From the NCBI GenBank assembly GCA_018676675.1, contig JABHEG010000127.1, positions 1 through 64,000 on the forward strand: 64,000 nucleotides of DNA, given 5' to 3'. Below the pieces are notes generated by a model, which worked only from the letters and a program-made list of their open reading frames with translations, was not told the origin of the DNA and searched no databases. The translations under genes and the position numbers were made by a program. This DNA comes from Lentisphaerota bacterium. Lineage in GTDB: Bacteria > Verrucomicrobiota > Lentisphaeria > Oligosphaerales > JABHEG01. Of the stretch, positions 14,134 through 20,702 are shown in pieces; positions within the stretch are counted from its first letter, which is position 1, and every line of letters starts with the position of its first letter.

Positions 14134-14184
14134 TATACTACACTGTCCTGTCCTGTAGGCTACTCTACTACACTGCAGTACCAT
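14134..14184. repeat. Repeats upstream of tubulin-like locus (possible centromere/operator)
   Basis: TACTACACTG occurs twice, at 14136-14145 and 14166-14175, exactly 30 bases apart (about three helical turns). The first copy lies in TATACTA (14134-14140), which recurs at 14374-14380 on the promoter. The second is followed by AGTACCAT (14177-14184), which recurs at 14382-14389. TACT and AGTA around the second copy form an inverted repeat centred on ACTGCAGT. The shared words suggest one DNA-binding protein recognises all three places. The winged-helix-like protein encoded downstream is the obvious candidate, as in tubC sites bound by TubR; this is inference. Confidence 0.5.
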
Positions 14185-14352
14185 AACAACGAAACAATGG
14201 TCGTCTCAGAAGGCCAGCTCACGCTGTAAGATGTTCTTCACCAATCATTACTGGCCCACCCACACCACGACTGGGGGCCCCTTCCTTCCCTGATCCAGGC
14301 GTTTCCTCCAACCCCTTTTCCACGGCGTTAGCCCCTCTTTTTGCTGATCCGC

Positions 14353-14381
14353 TTGACAGCTCGCGCACCCCACTATACTAT
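14353..14381 (+). promoter_or_regulatory. Sigma70-type promoter of the winged-helix/tubulin-like operon
   Basis: TTGACA (14353-14358), a 17-base spacer, then TACTAT (14376-14381): a near-consensus housekeeping promoter on the plus strand. Transcription would begin near 14388, leaving a leader of about 65 bases before the ATG at 14454. Confidence 0.75.
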
Positions 14382-14385
14382 AGTA
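14376..14385. promoter_or_regulatory. Perfect palindrome on the -10 box (putative autoregulatory operator)
   Basis: TACTATAGTA is a perfect 10-base palindrome that includes the whole -10 hexamer. It lies in the longer string TATACTATAGTACCAT, whose halves recur in the upstream repeats at 14134-14140 and 14177-14184. Binding here would block RNA polymerase, so autorepression by the first gene product is a reasonable inference. Confidence 0.55.
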
Positions 14386-14453
14386 CCATGTAGCACAAAA
14401 ACGGTGGTCTAGAGCACCTCCACGAACGCCCAACCCGGTATCCGCTAACGCCC

Positions 14454-14780
14454 ATGAACGATCTCTTTGAAGAACAAGTTAACCACTTGGGGGAGAGTCA
14501 CTTCCTGGTTCTTTTTTGGGCGGCAAAGGCCGAAGATCGAACGGTTCGCTACAACATCACAAATTGCTTCGACGATTTGAAGTACAGCGGCATCACGCGC
14601 ACCAAGCAGAACGCAGTTGCAGTAGTGGATTCCCTCTCTCTCCTTCGTTTCGTCGATATTCGAGAGGAAGGGAACCGCAAGAACATCTACATCACGACGT
14701 ACGGCGCCAAGGCTCTTGAGAGCCTGGTACTTTCTCGCACGTTTGCTCCCAAACGTTCGGCCTTCCTGGAGGGACCATAG
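14454..14780 (+). CDS. Winged-helix-like DNA-binding protein, TubR-like by position
   Basis: A 108-residue protein. Predicted helices at about 1-25 and 30-43 are followed by a candidate recognition helix (TRTKQNAVAVVDSLSLL, 49-65) and a beta-wing (RFVDIREEGNRKNIYIT), then a C-terminal helix (GAKALESLVLSR). This is the MarR/PadR/TubR-type winged helix-turn-helix order. It sits one base upstream of the tubulin-like gene and just downstream of a promoter whose -10 is covered by a palindrome. I infer a repressor and possibly a centromere-binding adaptor for the filament protein. Sequence identity to known TubR is not claimed, since TubR proteins are recognised mainly by structure. A simple transcription factor is the alternative. 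Confidence 0.65.
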   Translation: MNDLFEEQVNHLGESHFLVLFWAAKAEDRTVRYNITNCFDDLKYSGITRTKQNAVAVVDSLSLLRFVDIREEGNRKNIYITTYGAKALESLVLSRTFAPKRSAFLEGP

Positions 14781-14781
14781 C

Positions 14782-15879
14782 ATGACGATCGGAATCGGCG
14801 GAGCCGGCAGCAAGTTGGCCGCAAGGCTTGACCCAAATGCAACCATTGTCAACGTTTCCGAGAGCGAACTGAATAAGGTCGAGGCCGGCAAGCGAATCCT
14901 CGCGGTCGTCCACGCGGCCCGTGGTCAGTTCCGGGGTTCCCGGAAGAGTCCCCAGATCGGCCACGATGCGTATCTCTCCGTTCGCCGGGAGCTCCTTGCG
15001 CTGGTCCGTGGAGACATGGTCTTCAGTGCGACCGGTGGCGGCACGGGCAACGGTGTTACGTCCGGGTTGCTCACCGACCTCGTTGCCCTCGATGATCTGG
15101 GCCCTCACGACAAGACGTGCTTTGCCCTTGTCCTCCCCTATGCGAAGCTTGAGCCTTCCGAGTACATCAACAACACCATCAACTTCCTCCAATCGGCGCT
15201 TTCCGAGGCGATTGACAGTGGAAATACGGGAAACATCGTCCTCTTCTCGAACTCCCTCAAGTTTCAGTCCCGGGTGCCGGAAGACGAGTACAACAACATG
15301 CTGGTGGACTCCCTCCGAGTGTTCCTGGCCATTCCCGACAAGAACGAATCCCTCAAGCTGCTTGACGGACACATCGACTACGAGGACTTCACCCTCTACA
15401 CGTCCCGGCCCTTCTTCAACCACTTCACCTACTTCGATTTCGATCCCGAAACCCCCTTCGAGGACCAACTCAACGCCAACATCAACCCGTTGCTGCTCCC
15501 TCCAGAGAACCCGATTGAGGCCCTGTTCCTTTACGAGACGCCCGTGGGAGGGGATCCGACCCCGTTCTACGATATCCTCCAACACTTCTCCAACGTGAAC
15601 GTTTCGCCGGTGTACAGCGTGGTTGAGAATCCTGAACGTCAGACCCCGTTCGTCACCGTTTCCCTCCTCTACTCCCGCAAGCCTGCGGAGCTTCTCGACG
15701 ACTTCAACCACGTGTCCGAAGAACACACGAAGGCCAAGGTGCGCAAGTCCCTGGAGCAGCAGGTGGAGTTGCCGAAGCTGCAGGTGAATCTGGAGACCGA
15801 AACCAAACGGGTGGCCAAGCAGCGCGGCGGATCCGAGGAGGACATTCTGGTCGTCCTCCGGCGTCTCGGGAAACTCTAG
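14782..15879 (+). CDS. Divergent tubulin/FtsZ-superfamily GTPase, TubZ-like by context
   Basis: A 365-residue protein starting at ATG 14782, with GGAGGGACC upstream and one base after the previous stop. The GTPase signatures appear in order: T1 IGIGGAGS at 3-10, a T2-like VNVSESEL at 23-30, the tubulin signature GGGTGNG at 85-91, a T6-like VLFSNS at 153-158, and a T7-like HIDYED at 197-202. The T7 aligns with the FtsZ NVDFAD loop, keeping both Asp while Asn becomes His, so GTP hydrolysis across a filament interface is plausible. Residues about 205-300 would be the second domain; the tail (315-365) is charged and basic, as in TubZ tails that bind TubR. It is not the housekeeping FtsZ: motifs are divergent and no division genes are nearby. 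A partition, positioning or membrane-remodelling filament is inferred. Confidence 0.82.
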   Translation: MTIGIGGAGSKLAARLDPNATIVNVSESELNKVEAGKRILAVVHAARGQFRGSRKSPQIGHDAYLSVRRELLALVRGDMVFSATGGGTGNGVTSGLLTDLVALDDLGPHDKTCFALVLPYAKLEPSEYINNTINFLQSALSEAIDSGNTGNIVLFSNSLKFQSRVPEDEYNNMLVDSLRVFLAIPDKNESLKLLDGHIDYEDFTLYTSRPFFNHFTYFDFDPETPFEDQLNANINPLLLPPENPIEALFLYETPVGGDPTPFYDILQHFSNVNVSPVYSVVENPERQTPFVTVSLLYSRKPAELLDDFNHVSEEHTKAKVRKSLEQQVELPKLQVNLETETKRVAKQRGGSEEDILVVLRRLGKL

Positions 15880-15987
15880 TACCAAGGCTGCGCAAGTCAG
15901 TATACGCCCTGCCGGCGTAGGTCCACCACACCGACAACGGCGGAATTCAGGGACACACTGGGGTTGCCAACCTGGTACTCGTTCCCA

Positions 15988-17424
15988 TCAATCATACAGG
16001 GCGACGATGTAGGGGTGGTCGTCCCGGTAGACTGTCAACGGCTTCGGGTTTTCCACCCGCCCGCAGGGCCGACGGTTTGCCCCCTCCTCCCCGGTCAGGG
16101 AATCGCCCAGATCTTCTCCCACGCGCGCGCCGTGGGCCTCCAGCGTGGCCACTATACCGGGCTCAGCCGCTGCCCTATCCCGACTCTCGCCCACATCCTC
16201 CCGCAGATTGTAGAGCTCTCCTGACTGCAGATGCAGCTTCCAGTCACCGGATCTCACCGCCTGCAGCTCCATTTCCCGGTAGTAGAAGAAGGCGTCATAT
16301 CCACTCTTCTCGGCCCCTCCCTGCATGAGCGGCCCCATGTCTTTCCCGTCAATCAGTCGGTCGGTCGGCACGCCGACCCCCGCGAGGCGCGCGAACGTGG
16401 GCAGAAAGTCCATGGCCGTGGCCAACTCCTCACACTCCGTACCCGCGGGAATCGCATTGGGCCAGCGCATCACACAGGGAACACGGATGCCTCCCTCCCA
16501 GGTTTGCCCTTTGCGACCGCGGAGCGGGGCGTTGCTTGCCCCATGCTGAGTGGCTCCACCGTTGTCAGATGTGAAGATCACCAAGGTGTTCCCCTCGATG
16601 TCGAGGCGCGCCAGTTCGTCCAGGAGCACGGCCACCGACCAGTCCACGTGCTCCACGGCTGCGCCATACTTGCCGTTCCGGGACTGCTTCATGAAGCGAT
16701 CCGGAGCATAGAGTGGCACATGGACGTACATGTGAGCAAGGTACAGGAAGAAGGGACTCTCGCGGTGATCGCGAATGAACCGAACAGCTTCCTCGACGTA
16801 ACGCTCCGTCAGAGCGCTCTGGTCCGGCTGCTCCTGCATCACGTCTTCATCGCGCATCAGGGGAAGGGGAGGGAAGTGGGGATTCCGCGCGGTTCGCCCC
16901 ATGTCATTGCTGTAGGGCAACCCGTACCATGCACCGAATCCATGTCGAGTCGGGAGAAACTCCGGTTGGTCGCCAAGGTGCCACTTCCCGATGATCTCTG
17001 TGGCGTAACCGGCCTGCTCCAGCAGTTCTGCAACCGTCACCTCATTCTGACTCAGCCCGTTCGGTTCGCCTGGACGCAGAACGCAGATTTCACACCCGGT
17101 CTCAAGCCCAATCCGCTGGGGGTAGCATCCCGTCATCATGGCAGCGCGGGAAGGGGAACACATCGGCGCCGCCATGTAGAAATCCGTGAACCGCATCCCC
17201 TCCTCTGCCAAGCGATCCACTGCTGGGGTGGTATGGAGCTCGGAGCCATAGCAGCCGATGTCCCCGTAACCAAGGTCGTCACAGTTGATGAGGATGATGT
17301 TCGGCCGTTCCGGGACATCTCTTCCTGACACAGGTCCGCCCTCCTCGCTGTCTTGCTCAAACGCGGCACAATCCCCCGAGGGGAGCGATCGAGGCAATAT
17401 CAATGCAAGCGTCGAGAGAGACAA
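15988..17424 (-). CDS. Cys-type sulfatase (arylsulfatase family)
   Basis: A 478-residue sulfatase. PNIILINCDDLGYGD (41-55) supplies metal-binding Asp residues and CSPSR (89-93) is the formylglycine motif with the modifiable Cys89. Later RHGF, KWHLG and FTSDNGG (the second metal-binding DN pair) follow the family order. It should hydrolyse sulfate esters on a sulfated glycan or aromatic substrate and needs formylglycine maturation; no maturase is in this window. A TTG at 17424 is the likely start, with AGGGGA upstream; an in-frame stop lies near 17509. The N-terminal LSTLALILPRSL may be part of an export signal. It follows the FHA gene by 17 bases on the same strand, so they may be co-transcribed. 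Confidence 0.88.
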   Translation of the reverse strand: MSLSTLALILPRSLPSGDCAAFEQDSEEGGPVSGRDVPERPNIILINCDDLGYGDIGCYGSELHTTPAVDRLAEEGMRFTDFYMAAPMCSPSRAAMMTGCYPQRIGLETGCEICVLRPGEPNGLSQNEVTVAELLEQAGYATEIIGKWHLGDQPEFLPTRHGFGAWYGLPYSNDMGRTARNPHFPPLPLMRDEDVMQEQPDQSALTERYVEEAVRFIRDHRESPFFLYLAHMYVHVPLYAPDRFMKQSRNGKYGAAVEHVDWSVAVLLDELARLDIEGNTLVIFTSDNGGATQHGASNAPLRGRKGQTWEGGIRVPCVMRWPNAIPAGTECEELATAMDFLPTFARLAGVGVPTDRLIDGKDMGPLMQGGAEKSGYDAFFYYREMELQAVRSGDWKLHLQSGELYNLREDVGESRDRAAAEPGIVATLEAHGARVGEDLGDSLTGEEGANRRPCGRVENPKPLTVYRDDHPYIVALYD

Positions 17425-17441
17425 GCAGACAGGGCAATCCC

Positions 17442-17927
17442 CTAAGCAGCGTGGTGGGGAAGATGAAGCCAGCCTCGCAGTGCATCCAGGAACGGGTACT
17501 TCGAGTTCTTAGTCGTCCCGTGCCGCTTCTGCGACTTGACGGCGTCCGCAGCCACCTCGTCGAAGAGGTGATGGTAGTCGTGGGCGCTTAGCTCTTCGGT
17601 CAGGTTCGCGGCTTCCTGGTCAAGCAGTCCACCGATCGGCTTGCTACTGATTCTGACCACGGTTGTCCCGAGGGTGAACGTGTCACCGGGCCGCAAGTGG
17701 ACCCGTTTACTGATCTGCCGCCCATCGACAAACGTCCCGTTGAAGCTCCCGAGGTCCTCAAGGACGTAGTACCCCCTTCGTTTCCGCACGACACAGTGTC
17801 GGCGAGAACACTTCTTGTCGAACAGTGCGATGTCGCATTCCTTGCCGCGCCCAAGAACGTTTTCTCCTTCGCGGAGAGCAAACTCGTCCCCTTCATTGAA
17901 CCCCAGATGGCAGACTAGTTTCGACAT
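17442..17927 (-). CDS. FHA-domain protein
   Basis: A 161-residue protein whose first 100 residues form a forkhead-associated domain: VLGRGKECDI at 24-33, SRRHCVV at 41-47 and LGSFNGTFVDG at 59-69, carrying the conserved Arg, Ser, His and Asn that bind phosphothreonine. The remaining 60 residues are helical with no recognised domain. The start at 17927 is fixed by AAAAGGAGG eight bases upstream. It presumably binds a phosphorylated protein in the cytoplasm, but no Ser/Thr kinase or phosphatase gene is near, so the partner is unknown. Confidence 0.9.
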   Translation of the reverse strand: MSKLVCHLGFNEGDEFALREGENVLGRGKECDIALFDKKCSRRHCVVRKRRGYYVLEDLGSFNGTFVDGRQISKRVHLRPGDTFTLGTTVVRISSKPIGGLLDQEAANLTEELSAHDYHHLFDEVAADAVKSQKRHGTTKNSKYPFLDALRGWLHLPHHAA

Positions 17928-18094
17928 GGGATCGCCTCCTTTTGACGGAGGGACCGAAGCACTCCGGGGTATCCGGGTCATGCTATTAGCGCGGTCCATT
18001 CGCCATGTTCCCATGCATAACAGATGCCAAACCACCCAGGCCAACGCCGTTTGAGCTCAGGGCACAGGCACACGGAGGCGATGTACCACACGTC

Positions 18095-18133
18095 CTTTTT
18101 CACAACTGCGAATCATTCGCAGTTGGGAAAAAG
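18095..18133. repeat. 18-bp inverted repeat with 3-base loop
   Basis: CTTTTTCACAACTGCGAA and TTCGCAGTTGGGAAAAAG are inverted copies with 17 of 18 positions pairing around a TCA loop. The inner 9 bp are perfect. The T-run lies on the 5' side and the A-run on the 3' side, the wrong order for a standard terminator in either direction, although T/A pairing lengthens the stem. It lies between the end of the permease gene and the start of the FHA gene and could be an operator or RNA processing signal. Confidence 0.6.
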
Positions 18134-18180
18134 ACTCACCTGGGGCTGGACACGTCTGGGGCAGGATCCCTCCGGCCGGG

Positions 18181-19776
18181 TCATTGCATCCGGCTGAAGC
18201 GCTTTGGATCGAATGCATTCCTGACCCCTTCCCCGATGAACACGCCCATCAGCATGACCACAAAAAGGGAGAGAGAGGGATAGAAGATCAGCCACCATGC
18301 CCAGCGGAACTGCTGAGCTTGCTGGAGGAGTTCACCCCAGCTGGCCGTAGGGGGAGGCAGGCCGAAGCCGAGGTAGTCCAGGGCGGCGAGGGACCCGATT
18401 GCCCCAACCAGGGAGAAAGGGAAGAGGGTGATGAGGGGCACGAGGGCGTTGGGCAGGATGTGCCGGAAGACGATCTTTCGGGTCGGGAGTCCGAGGCACC
18501 GGGCTGCTTCCACAAAGGGCATCTTCCGCAGGCGCAGGAACTCAGCCCGTGTGTAGTAAGACATTCCTATCCAGTTGAAGAGGCCGTAACAGAAGACAAG
18601 CAGGGCAAAACTCCTGCCATAGACGGACCCCATCAGGATCATGATGTAAAGGAAAGGAAGCGCGCTCCACACCTCGATAAAGCGCTGTGCAGTGATGTCA
18701 ATCTTGCCGCCGAAGTACCCCTGCAGCGCCCCAACGCATGTTCCGACACACATCGAACAGGCCACGAGGAGAAGACCAAAGGTCATCGAGGTCCGGAGCC
18801 CGTAGATAACGCGCACCAACACGTCTCGACCAGCGTGGTCAATTCCCAGCCAATGGCCACGCACGGGGCGGAATGGAAAACGGACGATCTCCCGAATCGC
18901 TCTTGCCTTGAGCGCGGTCCCATCCACAACCACATCTTCGGTGATGTCAGACCCAACCGCTAACCTGCGGTTCGCCAACTTCAAGAGTGTGGACCTGGCC
19001 TCGGCGGAGGCCCCGCCCCAGAGGTCACCTCGATCCTGGAGGACAGTCGAATCCGGACCTAACACGAGAGTTCGAGTGGAAGACTCGACGTCCACCTGTT
19101 CTCGCAACGTCAGACGGACGGTCCTGGGAGCCTGGCGACGAGGCGTAAAGGCCGACATCGAGATGAGCAAAGCCACACCGTTGGCGCCGTTGCCGGCCGC
19201 GGAGATGGCTGAAGCCTCACGGTTCGCGAAGCGCGACGCGATCCCCGCCTTGACGCCATCGGCCAACGGCCAGAAACGCTCGACGGATCGCCCTTTCAGC
19301 TCCCGATCAGGCTGTCCGGAGAAGAAACCTGCGGCGGTGGATCGGACGATTCTGAGGTCCGAAGTGACGTACACTGCCCCGACATTCGAAACCGGGGTCA
19401 AAACAAGGGTGGTGTCCTCTGATGCCTCGATCTGCGAGGACGCGATCACTTCGTACTGCCCGTACGGAACAGGGGGGAAGAGCATCCAGTTGCCGGGCTC
19501 TTCAGTGAATGCAGGGAGTTGCCTGAGCGCCTTGTAGTCCGGGCGGGTCATCTTGCCGCTGCCCGTGAACACATCCTCCGGATAGAACCTCAAGACGGGA
19601 AAATAGGACTCCCCTCTGAAGCGGACCCATAGCGGGACGCTGTTGCAGAGGAGTTCGGCTGCGAGGCTCAGCCCGTAGAGCACGGTGAGCAGGCAAAACG
19701 ACCAATAGGCCCGTTTCATACTCCGGAAACGTCTGAACCGTTTCCGTGTGACTGGGTTGATGGTGAGTCTCAGCAT
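18181..19776 (-). CDS. YejE/DppC-type ABC permease with large extracytoplasmic insert
   Basis: A 531-residue membrane protein. The start (FRSMKRAYWSFCLLTVLYGLSLAAELLCNSVPLWVRFRG) closely follows the YejE pattern. The C-terminal part has the HWLGIDHAGRDVL motif, five or so membrane segments, and the EAA loop EAARCLGLPTRKIVFRHILPNALVPL that contacts the ATPase. YejE-type permeases are about 340 residues; here about 200 extra residues (roughly 95-310) lie between the first membrane span and the permease core, outside the membrane. It probably imports peptides or an oligomeric compound. The expected partner permease, binding protein and ATPase genes are absent from this window. Confidence 0.85.
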   Translation of the reverse strand: MLRLTINPVTRKRFRRFRSMKRAYWSFCLLTVLYGLSLAAELLCNSVPLWVRFRGESYFPVLRFYPEDVFTGSGKMTRPDYKALRQLPAFTEEPGNWMLFPPVPYGQYEVIASSQIEASEDTTLVLTPVSNVGAVYVTSDLRIVRSTAAGFFSGQPDRELKGRSVERFWPLADGVKAGIASRFANREASAISAAGNGANGVALLISMSAFTPRRQAPRTVRLTLREQVDVESSTRTLVLGPDSTVLQDRGDLWGGASAEARSTLLKLANRRLAVGSDITEDVVVDGTALKARAIREIVRFPFRPVRGHWLGIDHAGRDVLVRVIYGLRTSMTFGLLLVACSMCVGTCVGALQGYFGGKIDITAQRFIEVWSALPFLYIMILMGSVYGRSFALLVFCYGLFNWIGMSYYTRAEFLRLRKMPFVEAARCLGLPTRKIVFRHILPNALVPLITLFPFSLVGAIGSLAALDYLGFGLPPPTASWGELLQQAQQFRWAWWLIFYPSLSLFVVMLMGVFIGEGVRNAFDPKRFSRMQ

Positions 19777-19814
19777 CCGTTGTCCAGCATCTGTCGCGCG
19801 CGGTGCCTCCCGCG

Positions 19815-20528
19815 TTACCAGTCCAGCCCCTTGCCGCTGAACGTCAACCCAATCTGCGGCGTCCGTGACAGAAGGGACGGATCGGCGTCAGGCTCAAAGT
19901 GCCAAACCGCTGTTCTGTCCTGGACGGCCGGAGCGGTGGTCGTCAGGATCTCTGTTGGGGGCGTCACTCGCAAGCGCAGACTGAGGCCCTGAGTGAGTGC
20001 CTTCAGACGGGCCAACTGCTCCTTCGTGAGCGGCTTTTCCACCGGATATGAGACGAGTTCGGCCTCGAATGCGTAGTCGCCACCATCTTCCCGGCGGATG
20101 GCAAATTGGCCGAACTGGCCGCTGGTCAGCGCCCTGTGCACACTGCTGACGCTGACCCTGATGTCCACATGCCGGTGCTTGTTTCGGCTGTATGATCGGT
20201 AGAATTCCAGTTTGCGTCCGGGGCCGCCGAAATACGTTCTGGCCGCCCGCTCACTGAGGAACCAATCCAGGCGTGAGACACTTTCAGAGGGTGTCAATCC
20301 CTGCCAACGCTCCAGCTGCTGTTGGGTAGCCGTTGCAGCGGGAAGGGCGCTCTGGGGAATGACATAGTGGTAATCGAACGTCCCGGATCCGTCCGCCTCG
20401 ATAGTGATCGCCTGTTCAAGATGCAGGCACCCTGACATGCTGAGAGCAGCCAGGAGTACCCCGAGACAAGGGAGGATCCCGGATCCCGAACAGCGGGTCA
20501 CTAACCACGTGTATTTGAGTCCAGCCAA
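19815..20528 (-). CDS. Putative lipoprotein of unknown function
   Basis: The protein has a lipoprotein signal: a basic start (LKYTWLVTR), a hydrophobic core (ILPCLGVLLAAL) and the lipobox LSMSGC. The mature part begins CLHLEQAITIEADGSGTFDYHYVIP, which suits LppM-like beta-rich domains in which an acidic GSG turn precedes a strand. Several starts are possible; I choose the TTG at 20528 because GAGGA lies seven bases upstream, though the frame is open to a TTG at 20612. It precedes the permease by 38 bases on the same strand and may be co-transcribed. It is too small to be the permease's solute-binding protein. Confidence 0.6.
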   Translation of the reverse strand: MAGLKYTWLVTRCSGSGILPCLGVLLAALSMSGCLHLEQAITIEADGSGTFDYHYVIPQSALPAATATQQQLERWQGLTPSESVSRLDWFLSERAARTYFGGPGRKLEFYRSYSRNKHRHVDIRVSVSSVHRALTSGQFGQFAIRREDGGDYAFEAELVSYPVEKPLTKEQLARLKALTQGLSLRLRVTPPTEILTTTAPAVQDRTAVWHFEPDADPSLLSRTPQIGLTFSGKGLDW

Positions 20529-20702
20529 GAGCAGTCCTCGCCGTTCCCGATCTTTCCGGTTCGACCACCTGTCGAGCTCAGAAGAACGTAACGCGCGGGC
20601 CCGCAAACTCAACTGCCCGTACAGCGAGTGCCGGAGAGGCTATAGTGCCCACTGACCGTCCCAGGAAACGCGTCTATCACCCCCGGACAATCGGAGACTG
20701 TC

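Noticed and set aside
14782..15879. Housekeeping FtsZ or bacterial tubulin BtubA/B
   Set aside because: Motifs are too divergent for FtsZ, no mur/fts genes are adjacent, and BtubA/B are longer and occur as a pair of tubulin genes with a kinesin light chain-like gene.
14692..15885. 397-codon open frame antisense to the tubulin-like gene
   Set aside because: It mirrors the real gene and has highly skewed Val/Gly/Glu/Leu composition with no motifs; the sense frame has tubulin signatures in order.
18095..18133. Rho-independent terminator
   Set aside because: T-run precedes and A-run follows the stem on both readings, so no U-tract follows the hairpin in either direction.
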